DNA of 64,000 nt from contig MKVF01000030.1 of NCBI GenBank assembly GCA_001899145.1, forward strand, positions 1-64,000, in the 5' to 3' direction. The notes beneath the pieces are model-generated. The model worked only from the letters and a program-made list of their open reading frames with translations. It did not search any database and was not told the origin of the DNA. Source of the stretch: Flavobacteriia bacterium 40-80 (GTDB lineage: Bacteria > Bacteroidota > Bacteroidia > Flavobacteriales_D > Crocinitomicaceae). Within the stretch, counting starts at the first letter, position 1; every line of letters starts with the position of its first letter. Shown piece after piece: positions 16,733-25,467 of the stretch. A program made the translations under genes and the position numbers.

Positions 16733-17465
16733 TATTCCAGAATCTCCATGCTTCCAAGGCCTGCTCTTTCAGCATTGTCAGGCCGTTTAATGTCATGGCG
16801 CCTTGTTCTTTTGCAGCTTTTAAAAACAGCGTTTCTTCAGGATTGTAGATCAAATCAACTACTAAATGATCGGCAGTCAGGTACTGATACGGGAAATCAA
16901 TCATTTCCTGTTCGTTGGGAAACATCCCGACCGGCGTCGTATTTACGATACATTTACATGCACGAAGCATGTGATTGTTGACAGCATTATAGGGAAATAT
17001 ACGGTCACCTGCTTTGGAGTGACTGATGTAAAAAATATCTATTCCTATATTTTTCAACACAAAAGCTATTGCTTTGGATGCACCTCCTGTTCCTAAAATC
17101 AGCGCTTTTTCATGCTGGTTTGTCAGAAATGGCTTGATAGATTGGTGAAAACCATATGCATCGGTATTGTGGCCGGTTAGCTTGTTGTTTTTAATTTTTA
17201 TCGTGTTTACCGCACCGATTTTCCGTGCTTCCGGTGTCAGCTCGTGTAAAAAAGGAATTACTGTTTCTTTATAGGGAATTGTTACGTTTAGCCCTTTGAA
17301 CTTATAAACATCCTTTTTTAAAAATACTTCAAGATCTGCCTCTGAAACAAGCTCAATGTTTTCATAATCTGCATTAATTCCCTTGTCTGAAAAGTAATTG
17401 CTGAAAAAACTTTTCGAGAAAGAATGCTTCAGGGATTTTCCGAGGAGTCCGAAATGCTGCGTCAT
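16719..17465 (-). CDS. aroE: Shikimate dehydrogenase
   Basis: 248 residues. Substrate domain motifs GLLGKSLKHSFSKSFF and NVTIPYKE (catalytic Lys), then the Asp of NTDAYGF, and the NADP Rossmann loop GTGGASKAIAF, finishing with MTLNGLTMLKEQALEAW. Reduces 3-dehydroshikimate to shikimate in the aromatic amino acid/menaquinone precursor pathway. Overlaps dedA by 4 bases and the AlbA_2 gene by 14. Length and motifs are normal for AroE. Confidence 0.95.
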   Translation of the reverse strand: MTQHFGLLGKSLKHSFSKSFFSNYFSDKGINADYENIELVSEADLEVFLKKDVYKFKGLNVTIPYKETVIPFLHELTPEARKIGAVNTIKIKNNKLTGHNTDAYGFHQSIKPFLTNQHEKALILGTGGASKAIAFVLKNIGIDIFYISHSKAGDRIFPYNAVNNHMLRACKCIVNTTPVGMFPNEQEMIDFPYQYLTADHLVVDLIYNPEETLFLKAAKEQGAMTLNGLTMLKEQALEAWRFWNNGKY

Positions 17466-18136
17466 TTTTTGGCGGTTCTTTTCGCTTTGATAATTTCAAA
17501 GATCATTGGCAATAAAGAAATTCCGATAATTCCAAAAATGACGACCTCAAAATTCTTACGTACAAAATCCATGTTCCCGAAGAAATAACCTAACAGGGTA
17601 AGCGAAAGGATCCAAAGAAAACCACCAATGAAATTGAATCTCAGGAATTTCCCGTATGTCATTTCTCCTATACCTGCAACAAAAGGTGCAAAAGTCCTTA
17701 CAATCGGAACAAAACGCGCTATAATAATGGTTTTAGGGCCGTGCTTTTCGAAAAATTCATGTGTCTGATCAATGTATTTTTGCTTTACAAGCTGTTTCCC
17801 GCGAATGTTCCATTTCAGGATTTTCAGTCCGAGCCTTTTACCGATGAGGTAATTCAGCGCATCTCCTGCAATGGCAGCGATCAGCAGCAGAATGAGGATA
17901 AGCCCTAAATTCAGGCTGGCTGTTTCTCCTGCTTCATTGGTAATTCCTGCACAAAATGCACCGGCTGCAAAAAGCAGGGAATCACCCGGTAAGAATGGCA
18001 TAATAACTAATCCTGTTTCCACGAAAATGATGAGGAACAGAATAGCGTAAATCCAGTTTCCGTAATTAGTGATCATTACATGCAGGTGCTCATCCAGGTG
18101 AAGAAAAAAATCTAAAAATTGATGTAAAAATTCCAT
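17462..18136 (-). CDS. DedA-family membrane protein
   Basis: About 224 residues with the SNARE-associated/DedA domain: FVETGLVIMPFLPGDSLLF near the N-terminus, an internal amphipathic part with YLIGKRLGLKI and FFEKHGPKTIIIARFVPIVRTFAPFVAGIGEM, the diagnostic DedA motif. DedA proteins flip or recycle undecaprenyl phosphate or other lipids and affect membrane energetics. I choose ATG 18136 (MEFLHQFLDF) instead of 18157, because it follows the rhodanese stop without overlap and matches the usual family N-terminus. Confidence 0.9.
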   Translation of the reverse strand: MEFLHQFLDFFLHLDEHLHVMITNYGNWIYAILFLIIFVETGLVIMPFLPGDSLLFAAGAFCAGITNEAGETASLNLGLILILLLIAAIAGDALNYLIGKRLGLKILKWNIRGKQLVKQKYIDQTHEFFEKHGPKTIIIARFVPIVRTFAPFVAGIGEMTYGKFLRFNFIGGFLWILSLTLLGYFFGNMDFVRKNFEVVIFGIIGISLLPMIFEIIKAKRTAKK

Positions 18137-18143
18137 AGTAAGA

Positions 18144-18443
18144 TTAAATGAGTTCAATTAATGAGGAATAGCCGCCTTCCAGAATATGCAGCTGGTGAAT
18201 CTGAAAATCTGTTTCCAGCAGATTCACTAAGGCCTCGGCTCTCCGTCCGCTCTGACACATGATGACATTTTTTTTCTGTTTGTCCAGCTTTTCCGGATTT
18301 TCAGCCAATTCTGCCATCGGAATGCGTAGGGCATCCACTTTGCAATCGGCACATTCATAAGCTTCCCGGATATCTATCAGCTGATATTCGGTGTCTTTTA
18401 CATGTTTGTCCATCCAGTCTTTAGGAGAAATGTAATTCATCAC
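18144..18443 (-). CDS. Single-domain rhodanese-like protein
   Basis: 99 residues. Rhodanese fold with YQLIDIREAYEC near the start and the active-site loop CQSGRRAEALVNLL carrying the catalytic Cys at about 62; ILEGGYSSL completes the fold. Such proteins carry or transfer sulfane sulfur. It is the first gene of a four-gene operon with dedA, aroE and the AlbA_2 gene. On the minus strand TATATTCG (18459-18466) is a near match to the -7 box. Confidence 0.88.
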   Translation of the reverse strand: MMNYISPKDWMDKHVKDTEYQLIDIREAYECADCKVDALRIPMAELAENPEKLDKQKKNVIMCQSGRRAEALVNLLETDFQIHQLHILEGGYSSLIELI

Positions 18444-18608
18444 AATTATTTTTTTGCGAATATACGGTTTTTAGAGGAATGAAGATGGGGTATAAATTGT
18501 AAAGAAGAGGAAAGAAAGTTATAAAATACGTGATATTTAATTATATAAATATTTTCATTGAGTGTATAAGAGAATTTTTATAAATTTAGTTAATGGAATA
18601 CACTGTGT

Positions 18609-19460
18609 ATGATTCGATTATTTTTTCTTCTCATCCTGTTTTTGTCCTTTAATTATGTCTGGACACAAAGAAATTTTGAGTCATTTCTTGAGACTGTGCT
18701 GTCTGTGACGACTAATGATGTTGAGTGGCCAAAAACAGCTAAAAATACGCTGTCAAAAAGAGAACGTGAATCAATAAAGAAAATTCTAAGTGATACGGTG
18801 TATTTTCAATGTTATGAATCGGAATACTTTGAGATATATCTCAGGGATTTTTATTTTATTGATCTTGATGGCGATAGTGATTTGGATATCTTGTACAACG
18901 GAAGATTATGTCCTGGATATGAGTCCGAATTGGTAGTAGTATATATCAATAAAGAGGGGAAATATATTCGGGAAATATTTCACAATGGAAGAATACTTGA
19001 TTTTGATAGGAATACAAATCGGTTGTTGTGTTATTCTTATCCTTGTTGCTCTTCGTTTAGCCACATTTACAGTAGTTTTTCCTTTGGAAAAGATAATGCT
19101 TGTTTGGATTTCAGTGTTATTTCGTTTGCGGAGCAACTTGGGCCGAACAATTTAATAAAAAGACAAAGTCAATTGCTTAATTCTGATTTTTTGACATTGG
19201 ATAAAAATACTGAATTATTTTTCTTCTCAGATGGTAATGAAGAGATAATGTATTCCGGGTTTAAAAATTTAATGGGAGTTACAAATAAAGTAATAACTGT
19301 TTCTGCTTATGATAAAAAGATGGATAAATCAGGAGTTGTTTGGTATTATATGGCGGTAAAAACAGAAGATATAGAGTTGGAAAATAATGAGCAATCCGCT
19401 TATTTTTCACCACAAAATCAATATCTGATGCTTTGGATTAGAAATTATCCTTTGGATTGA
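18609..19460 (+). CDS. Secreted protein of unknown function
   Basis: 283 residues with a signal peptide (MIRLFFLLILFLSFNYVWTQ). It has one FG-GAP/dockerin-like Ca-binding motif, FIDLDGDSDLDILYNG (about residue 80), and later Cys-rich stretch LLCYSYPCCSS. No family recognised. It is lower in GC than its neighbours, has a poorly defined promoter, and its 3' end overlaps the converging DUF1573 gene by 23 bases. Single-gene insertions of this sort are common accessory features in Flavobacteriales; function cannot be assigned. Confidence 0.7.
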   Translation: MIRLFFLLILFLSFNYVWTQRNFESFLETVLSVTTNDVEWPKTAKNTLSKRERESIKKILSDTVYFQCYESEYFEIYLRDFYFIDLDGDSDLDILYNGRLCPGYESELVVVYINKEGKYIREIFHNGRILDFDRNTNRLLCYSYPCCSSFSHIYSSFSFGKDNACLDFSVISFAEQLGPNNLIKRQSQLLNSDFLTLDKNTELFFFSDGNEEIMYSGFKNLMGVTNKVITVSAYDKKMDKSGVVWYYMAVKTEDIELENNEQSAYFSPQNQYLMLWIRNYPLD

Positions 19461-19818
19461 CAAACACTTTAAAGCGGATGATTTGCATTTCTTTTTTTGT
19501 ATTGGCATACAGTAGAATTTTACGATCCTGAGCGTAGCTTTTTCCGTTGCTGTCAAATGTGAAAAAGATGGTGTCGCTTGCCATTGGAGCTGTCGGAGCA
19601 GAAGGGAAGTGTACCTCCGTGCAGTGACATTCTACCGTATATTTTGTGATTTGGAGAGGTTCCGGGCCTTTATTTTTAAAAACAAAGTAGCCTTTCAGTG
19701 TATCACCTTCCGTAATAACCTGATAATTTTTGACACTTTTATCAAAAGAAAATTCCGCAAACTGCGAGAGCGAGATTGCGGAATTTAAAAGTATTGTGAA
19801 GATAAAGATAAACTTCAT
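19438..19818 (-). CDS. DUF1573 domain periplasmic protein
   Basis: 126 residues with a signal peptide (MKFIFIFTILLNSAISLSQ) and one DUF1573 Ig-like domain: FSFDKSVKNYQVITEGDTLKGYFVFKNKGPEPLQI, then VECHCTEVHFPSAPTAP in place of the usual SCGCT/P motif, and MQIIRFKVFVNP at the end. It is the second of two adjacent DUF1573 genes, 13 bases after the first, and is more diverged (CHCT for CGCT). DUF1573 proteins are widespread secreted proteins in Bacteroidota without known function. Confidence 0.82.
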   Translation of the reverse strand: MKFIFIFTILLNSAISLSQFAEFSFDKSVKNYQVITEGDTLKGYFVFKNKGPEPLQITKYTVECHCTEVHFPSAPTAPMASDTIFFTFDSNGKSYAQDRKILLYANTKKEMQIIRFKVFVNPKDNF

Positions 19819-19831
19819 CTACGTGTTTTTA

Positions 19832-20263
19832 TTAGTTTGTCGGGGCACCGGAAGTATTAACCGGAGATGTTCCTTCAGGAGCTTCCAGAACCGTACCTTT
19901 GATACGGATTACTTTGTTCGGCTCGTTGACAGCATTAGAAGTGATAGTTACGGATTTGTTGATCGGACCAGGTCTTTTAGTATCATACTTCACCGTAATT
20001 GCACCTTTTGCTCCGGGAGCAATCGGCTCTTTCGGCCACTCAGGTACTGTACAACCACAAGAACCCTGCGCTTTTGAAATGATCAAAGGAGCATTTCCCG
20101 TGTTTTTAAATTCGAATTTGCAGGTTCCGTTGTCACCGTACTTTACAGTCCCGTAATCGTGAACTTCTTTGTCAAACTCGATTTTAGCACCACTTTCTAC
20201 TTGTGCATTTGCGGAGAAAATCGATGTAGCGATAAAAGCTACGAATAAAAATAAATTTCTCAT
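19832..20263 (-). CDS. DUF1573 domain periplasmic protein
   Basis: About 143 residues. Signal peptide MRNLFLFVAFIATSIFSANA, then DUF1573: IEFDKEVHDYGTVKYGDNG, CKFEFKNTGNAPLIISKAQGSCGCTVPEWPKEPIAPG, and a C-terminal low-complexity tail rich in Pro/Thr/Ser. Start moved to ATG 20263, which begins the signal peptide; ATG 20287 would add residues unlike a signal. It lies downstream of the TPR lipoprotein gene on the same strand with a 151-base gap, so it likely has its own promoter, which I cannot place with confidence. Confidence 0.88.
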   Translation of the reverse strand: MRNLFLFVAFIATSIFSANAQVESGAKIEFDKEVHDYGTVKYGDNGTCKFEFKNTGNAPLIISKAQGSCGCTVPEWPKEPIAPGAKGAITVKYDTKRPGPINKSVTITSNAVNEPNKVIRIKGTVLEAPEGTSPVNTSGAPTN

Positions 20264-20414
20264 TTTTCTATTAATTTTAATTAGCATTTCGATTACCTAA
20301 AGTAGCTCAAGGATGTATAGCTTTTTTTCTTTTAACACTACATTAACAGCCCTTTGCTCTCTCATAATCACGTGATGACGTTAAACAAATACTTTGCCAA
20401 AAAATGCTTGAATG

Positions 20415-20945
20415 TTATTTCGTTTCTATGACTTTTAAACGATCTTTTATTTCATTCTTAATCGCAGCAGGAACTTTTTCTTTAGAAATCAATGTTTTAT
20501 AATACCCCATGGCTTTTTCCTTGTCGTCCAGCATAAAATCGTAAGACGTTGCCACGGAATATAACACCTGATTGATCTTGCTGTAACCAGGATAGTTATC
20601 AATGATCTGCTGGCCGTAATCTACCGAAAACTTATATTGTCCCAATTGCATGTATAACTGGTGAATTTTATCCAGGGCTTCAGGTGTAAATTCATGTTTT
20701 GGATAATTGAACACAAAATCCTTGTGTGCCTGGATCGTTTTTTCAATCAGATCCACAGGAATCGTACTTGCCGTATCGCCCATCTCTTTGTAGGCAAGAA
20801 ATAAAGAGCTGTCCAGCTCCTGAATTTTTTTCAAAGCAATTAAAGTGTCATTTTTCTGTTCAGCAGGAACGGTGTTGTCTGCTGTTTTCCCTTTGCAGGA
20901 AACCAGTGTTAGTGAAAATAGAAGTAAACAAAAGTAGAGCTTCAT
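20415..20945 (-). CDS. TPR-type lipoprotein
   Basis: About 176 residues. Lipoprotein signal MKLYFCLLLFSLTLVSC with Cys17 as the lipidation site; the mature part contains helical repeats (FTPEALDKIHQLYMQLGQY and YSKINQVLYSVATSYDFMLDDKEKAMGYYKTLI) resembling tetratricopeptide/BamD-YbgF repeats. ATG 20945 chosen as it begins the signal peptide; the longer reading frame adds ten atypical residues. It is placed between def and DUF1573. Possible role in envelope assembly or protein interactions, inferred only from TPR content. Confidence 0.8.
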   Translation of the reverse strand: MKLYFCLLLFSLTLVSCKGKTADNTVPAEQKNDTLIALKKIQELDSSLFLAYKEMGDTASTIPVDLIEKTIQAHKDFVFNYPKHEFTPEALDKIHQLYMQLGQYKFSVDYGQQIIDNYPGYSKINQVLYSVATSYDFMLDDKEKAMGYYKTLISKEKVPAAIKNEIKDRLKVIETK

Positions 20946-21076
20946 AATTACGTTAAATTTAAAATACTGAAACAAGAACGGTTATTTTTTCTTCATTTAA
21001 TATCATTCAGGCCTTTTTTCCTTAATTTAATGCATTTTGTCTTAAAGTCTTAAAATCCTGACGTCCCGACAATTTC

Positions 21077-21673
21077 CTACCGCCCTTTTTTCGCAACCGG
21101 AAATTTCATCTTATAATCAACGGAAACAATTCCTTTTGAAATATTCGCCAGCTTTTTGGAGATCAGCTTTCTTCTGATCGGAGAAAGTTTGTCCGTAAAT
21201 AGAATACCCTCGATATGATCGTATTCGTGCTGAATGATACGTGCTTTATAACCTTCGAATATTTCCTCGTGCTTTTGCCAGTTCTCATCAAAATACTGAA
21301 TGCGTATTTTGGCCTTACGGTAAACATCCTCACGGATTTTAGGAATGCTTAAACATCCTTCATTGAAAGCCCATTCTTCTCCTGTTTCCTCCATAATAAC
21401 AGGATTGATGAACACTTTTTTAAAACCGTCGATTCCTTCTGCCAGCGGATCGTCTTCTTCGTCTTCCTCTTTTTCTGCAAACGGTGAACCGTCCACCACG
21501 AAAAGACGTATAGACTTTCCGATCTGCGGTGCTGCCAATCCGACTCCCGCCGCCTGATACATTGTTTCAAACATATTGTCTATTAACAACTGTAAATCAG
21601 GATAGGAACTGTCAATTTCATCAGCCTTTCTTTTTAAAACCGGATCTCCGTACGCAACGATGGGTAAAATCAT
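21077..21673 (-). CDS. def: Peptide deformylase
   Basis: 198 residues with all three PDF motifs: GVGLAAPQIG, EGCLSIP and QHEYDHIEG (HExxH metal site). Removes the formyl group from nascent proteins; Fe(II) enzyme. Unusual feature: an acidic insertion EEKEEDEEDDPLAEG at about residues 72-86, between motif I and motif II, which is a variable loop in this family. A minus-strand -7 box TAATTTTG sits at 21692-21699, placing transcription start just upstream of the ATG. Confidence 0.96.
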   Translation of the reverse strand: MILPIVAYGDPVLKRKADEIDSSYPDLQLLIDNMFETMYQAAGVGLAAPQIGKSIRLFVVDGSPFAEKEEDEEDDPLAEGIDGFKKVFINPVIMEETGEEWAFNEGCLSIPKIREDVYRKAKIRIQYFDENWQKHEEIFEGYKARIIQHEYDHIEGILFTDKLSPIRRKLISKKLANISKGIVSVDYKMKFPVAKKGR

Positions 21674-21691
21674 ATTTTAAATATTGTCAGG

Positions 21692-21699
21692 CAAAATTA
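21692..21699 (-). promoter_or_regulatory. -7 box upstream of def
   Basis: Minus strand TAATTTTG fits TAnnTTTG. No clear TTG at the expected -33 position. Confidence 0.5.
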
Positions 21700-21774
21700 A
21701 GGTTTATTTCCTGAAATTCCAGCTCATTTTCTCAGGAGTTGTTAATGAATATTGAATAAGTTTCTTTTTTGCCC

Positions 21775-21804
21775 TTGAAAGAACACAGGATATTGTTATT
21801 TTTG
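21775..21804 (+). promoter_or_regulatory. Promoter of purL
   Basis: TTG at 21775-21777, 19-base spacer, TATTTTTG at 21797-21804. Because the -7 box lies downstream of ATG 21769, that in-frame codon cannot be the start of purL; the ATG at 21823 is 18 bases after the box. Confidence 0.75.
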
Positions 21805-21822
21805 TGCAACAAATTTTCAAGA

Positions 21823-24057
21823 ATGAGTGCCAATTACCAACAAGAAGCGACTTTAGAGCAGGCAATTGAATTAGGATTGCGGGCGGAAGAGTTTGAAATG
21901 ATTAAAGAAATTTTAGGAAGAACGCCCAATTTCACGGAGACGAGTGTTTACTCGGTGATGTGGTCGGAACACTGTTCTTATAAAAACTCTATTTTCTGGC
22001 TGAAACAATTGCCGAAAGATGGTCCTCACATGCTGGTAAAAGCCGGAGAGGAAAATGCCGGTCTTGTTGATCTGGGAGACGGGGTAGGTTGTGCATTTAA
22101 AATAGAATCACATAACCACCCAAGCGCGCTTGAACCTTATCAGGGAGCCGCGACAGGAGTTGGAGGTATTAACCGTGACATCTTCACGATGGGTGCGAGA
22201 CCGATCGCTCAGCTGAATTCATTACGTTTCGGAGAAGTGGATTCTGATAAAACAAAATGGTTGGTGAAAGGAGTGGTAAAAGGAATTTCCCATTACGGAA
22301 ACGCGTTTGGGATTCCGACTGTAGGAGGAGAAGTGTTTTTTGATAAATCCTATAATCAGAATCCGCTTGTAAATGCTTTTTCTGCCGGACTTTTAGATAC
22401 TAAAAAAATTATTTCCGCGAAAGCAAAAGGTCCCGGAAATCCGGTGTATATCGTTGGTGCCGCAACAGGAAAAGACGGTATCGCAGGAGCAGCTTTCGCT
22501 TCAAAAGATATTACGGAGGATTCCGCAAACGATCTTCCTTCTGTTCAGGTAGGAGACCCGTTCCTTGAAAAATTACTGCTGGAAGCTACAATGGAGCTGG
22601 CAGAAACAGATGCTATTGTCGGTATGCAGGACATGGGAGCGGCAGGAATTACCTGTTCCACAAATGAAATGAGTGCAGGTGGCGGTGTCGGTATGGATAT
22701 TCATTTGGACAGAGTTCCTACACGCCAGGATAATATGCAGCCTTATGAAATCTTACTTTCCGAATCTCAGGAACGTATGCTGGTAGTTGTTCAGAAAGGA
22801 AAAGAACAGGTTGTAAAAGATATTTTCACCAAATGGGATTTGCATGCGGAAGAAATAGGAGTAGTGACAGACACAAAACGCACCCGTTATTTTATGAACG
22901 GTGAGCTGGTGTCCGATGTTCCTTCCGAATCTCTGGTATTAGGCGGTGGCGCTCCTCAGTATCAGCGTGAATACAAAGAGCCTGCTTATTACCAGGAATA
23001 TAAAAAGTTTAATATCAACGATGTTAAACAGCCGGATAACTTAAAAGAAGTAGCTTACTTCCTGCTGAGCCATCCGAACATCGCTTCCAAGCGCTGGGTG
23101 TATGAACAATACGACTCAATGGTCGGAACCAAAACAATGACAACCAATCAGCCTTCCGATGCCGGAGTGGTGAATATAAAAGGAACGGATAAAGCGCTGG
23201 CAATGACAGTGGATTGTAATTCACGTTATGTACATGCTGATCCGGAGGTCGGAACTGCGATAGCTGTTTCTGAGGCGGCTAGAAATATCGTCTGTTCAGG
23301 AGGAGAGCCTTCAGCAATTACAAACTGTCTGAACTTTGGAAACCCCTACAATCCGGAATCTTACTGGCAGTTTGTCGGGGCTATCAAGGGAATGTCGGCA
23401 GCCTGCAGAAAATTTGAAACTCCGGTAACAGGAGGAAATGTGTCTTTTTACAATCAGTCGGTGATCAACGGTGTTGAAAAACCGGTGTTTCCTACTCCTA
23501 CGATTGGTATGATCGGCTTATTGCAGGATAAAAACAACCTGATGACACTTGATTTTAAGCAAAAAGGCGATCTGATCTTCATTTTGGGAGATTCTGTGGA
23601 CTGTATTGCTTCTTCTGAATATTTATACTCTTACCATAAAGTAGAAGCATCTCCGGCTCCGTATTTTGACCTGGATAAAGAATTTGATTTACAACAGGCC
23701 GTTAAAGGATTAATCAGTAACCGCCTGATCAATGCCGCGCACGATTGCTCTGACGGAGGTCTTTTTGTAACGCTTGCGGAAATGTCTTTCCCGAGAGGAT
23801 TGGGATTTGATATTGTTACTGATTCGGAAGTAAGAGAAGACGCATTCCTGTTCGGAGAAGCGCAGTCAAGAGTGATTGTAACGGTTAGTGAAGAGCAGGA
23901 AGATGAATTTATCGAATTCATGGCGCAGTCCGGAGTGAACTTTACGTTGCTGGGACACGTTACAAAAGGAAAATTTGTAGTAGATGATGAGCATTTCGGT
24001 TTCTGCGATGAAGCAAAAGATATTTATTTAAATGCTTTAGGCAATAAGCTGAATTGA
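21823..24057 (+). CDS. purL: Phosphoribosylformylglycinamidine synthase subunit PurL (FGAM synthase II)
   Basis: About 744 residues, the length of the small PurL type that works with separate PurQ and PurS subunits. Motifs include VMWSEHCSYKNS, the ATP-binding ESHNHPSALEPYQGAATGVGG, NRDIFTMGARPIA, MQDMGAAGITCS, GGNVSFYNQS and AHDCSDGGLFVTLAEM. Converts FGAR to FGAM in de novo purine synthesis. PurQ/PurS are not in the window. Start at ATG 21823 is supported by the promoter at 21775-21804 and by the usual N-terminal spacing to the first motif. Confidence 0.96.
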   Translation: MSANYQQEATLEQAIELGLRAEEFEMIKEILGRTPNFTETSVYSVMWSEHCSYKNSIFWLKQLPKDGPHMLVKAGEENAGLVDLGDGVGCAFKIESHNHPSALEPYQGAATGVGGINRDIFTMGARPIAQLNSLRFGEVDSDKTKWLVKGVVKGISHYGNAFGIPTVGGEVFFDKSYNQNPLVNAFSAGLLDTKKIISAKAKGPGNPVYIVGAATGKDGIAGAAFASKDITEDSANDLPSVQVGDPFLEKLLLEATMELAETDAIVGMQDMGAAGITCSTNEMSAGGGVGMDIHLDRVPTRQDNMQPYEILLSESQERMLVVVQKGKEQVVKDIFTKWDLHAEEIGVVTDTKRTRYFMNGELVSDVPSESLVLGGGAPQYQREYKEPAYYQEYKKFNINDVKQPDNLKEVAYFLLSHPNIASKRWVYEQYDSMVGTKTMTTNQPSDAGVVNIKGTDKALAMTVDCNSRYVHADPEVGTAIAVSEAARNIVCSGGEPSAITNCLNFGNPYNPESYWQFVGAIKGMSAACRKFETPVTGGNVSFYNQSVINGVEKPVFPTPTIGMIGLLQDKNNLMTLDFKQKGDLIFILGDSVDCIASSEYLYSYHKVEASPAPYFDLDKEFDLQQAVKGLISNRLINAAHDCSDGGLFVTLAEMSFPRGLGFDIVTDSEVREDAFLFGEAQSRVIVTVSEEQEDEFIEFMAQSGVNFTLLGHVTKGKFVVDDEHFGFCDEAKDIYLNALGNKLN

Positions 24058-24081
24058 TTTTAAAATATTCATAATCAGGAA

Positions 24082-24105
24082 GGGTTTCGTAAGAAGCCCT
24101 TTTTT
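24082..24105 (+). terminator. Terminator after purL
   Basis: Stem GGGTTTC (24082-24088) / GAAGCCC (24093-24099) with loop GTAA and one G-T pair, then six T. 25 bases after the purL stop. Confidence 0.85.
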
Positions 24106-24240
24106 GTTTTATATCCGGAGCAAATGTTCATCTGAAACCGGCTTTTGTGCATCGGAAATAGCAATTTGAATTATTTTATGTGTAGAAAAATCAACGTGTC
24201 GAAATATTGTATAATATTGAGCTCGTTTTTATATTGAAAA

Positions 24241-25398
24241 ATGAAAAAACTTTTTAAAAGTTATTGGTTTAGAATACCGTACAATGTTTTTCTTTATGGC
24301 TTTGCTGCTTATGGCTTCTTCCTGACAATGACATATTTTGCCATGAAATTTCAATGGACAAAAGATTCGGGAATGGTAGATGCCAACAACCGTTATTTTC
24401 AGTCTATGCACGATAAATACAACCGGAATTTCAAGGTAGATAGCGTCTCCATGGAAAAGCACCGCCATGAGCTGATGAACCGGGTTTTCCTGCTGAATGA
24501 ATATTACCCCCTGAATGCCGGATACATCCTGTCCACATACGAGAAAACGAAGAATGAACGGCTGGCTTTGCAGATGCTGGATATTGTCGATCTGAGGTTA
24601 CAGGACGATAAGGCCTATCTTAAAGATAAGAAGGCCATGGTTAAAAAGCTGAATTCCGACAGAAAAGTGACAGGATTGAGTGTGTTTGAATGGATGAATG
24701 TTCAGGAATGGAAGTACTTCAAGGAAGCGGTAGCAAAAGATAAAAAATGGATTGATTCTGCAGCGAATGTTTCCGGAGTGGAGCCAAGGCTTATTGTGGC
24801 GTGCCTGGTAGGAGAGCAGGTACGTTTGTTCAATTCCAGGAGAGAACGGTTTAAAAATTATGCAGCCCCGCTGAAAAGCCTTGCGCTGGAAACGAATTTG
24901 TCCTACGGTGTGACCGGGATAAAAGAAAGTACGGCGATGAAGATCGAGAATTATCTGAAAGATTCCACTTCTGTTTTCTATCTGGGAAGAGAATATGCGC
25001 ATTTGCTGGATTATGACACATTGAAAAGTTACAGTAACAATATCAATGATACGATGAGTGTCCGTTTGCAGCGGCTGGTGCAGTTCAATAATCACTATTA
25101 TTCCTATTTATACGCGGCTTTGTACGTAAAACAAATAAAAACGCAATGGGAAAAAGCAGGTTTTCCTATTGATGACCGCCCGGAAATTCTGGCATCCCTG
25201 TTTAATTTAGGATATCAGAAATCAAAACCAAACCCACATCCGAAAGTAGGAGGTTCCGTATTCAAGATTCATGATGCGGAATATACTTTTGGTTCGTGTG
25301 CTTATGAATTCTATTATTCCGGTGAAATGGCCGATCTCTTTCCCTACAAAAAGAAAATGTTTGACTGGCGAAAAGAGATACCTTATAATAAGAAATGA
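24241..25398 (+). CDS. Membrane-anchored lysozyme-like protein of unknown function
   Basis: 385 residues with an N-terminal membrane anchor (about 10-35). The middle (about 170-330) reads like a lysozyme/lytic transglycosylase fold: SGVEPRLIVACLVGEQVRLF with the conserved Glu, LSYGVTGIKESTAMKI in place of the SxGLMQV segment, and EILASLFNLGYQKSKPNPHP in place of the YNxGP segment; these are my alignments, not a database result. A C-terminal Tyr-rich tail follows. If correct it would act on peptidoglycan in the periplasm. The 183-base gap upstream holds the purL terminator and no other gene. Could also be a DUF1402-like protein. Confidence 0.6.
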   Translation: MKKLFKSYWFRIPYNVFLYGFAAYGFFLTMTYFAMKFQWTKDSGMVDANNRYFQSMHDKYNRNFKVDSVSMEKHRHELMNRVFLLNEYYPLNAGYILSTYEKTKNERLALQMLDIVDLRLQDDKAYLKDKKAMVKKLNSDRKVTGLSVFEWMNVQEWKYFKEAVAKDKKWIDSAANVSGVEPRLIVACLVGEQVRLFNSRRERFKNYAAPLKSLALETNLSYGVTGIKESTAMKIENYLKDSTSVFYLGREYAHLLDYDTLKSYSNNINDTMSVRLQRLVQFNNHYYSYLYAALYVKQIKTQWEKAGFPIDDRPEILASLFNLGYQKSKPNPHPKVGGSVFKIHDAEYTFGSCAYEFYYSGEMADLFPYKKKMFDWRKEIPYNKK

Positions 25399-25415
25399 AT
25401 AAAAGAGATAAAAAC

Positions 25416-25448
25416 AAAAAAACGAGAACTTAATGGTTCTCGTTTTTT
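25416..25448. terminator. Bidirectional terminator between converging genes
   Basis: Stem ACGAGAAC / GTTCTCGT flanked by runs of A on the left and T on the right (about 25416-25448), loop TTAATG. Serves the lysozyme-like gene from the left and the superoxide dismutase gene from the right. Confidence 0.85.
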
Positions 25449-25467
25449 TGTTTTGTTTCATCTGCTT

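Noticed and set aside
20369-20378. Palindrome ATCACGTGAT as a regulator site
   Set aside because: Only one copy, no relation to a promoter I could place, and such 10-mers occur by chance.
21769-21822. Longer N-terminus for PurL
   Set aside because: The promoter -7 box at 21797-21804 lies downstream of this codon, so it would not be transcribed from that promoter.
24598-25095. Minus-strand frame of 165 codons in the lysozyme-like gene
   Set aside because: Shadow frame without plausible initiation or homology.
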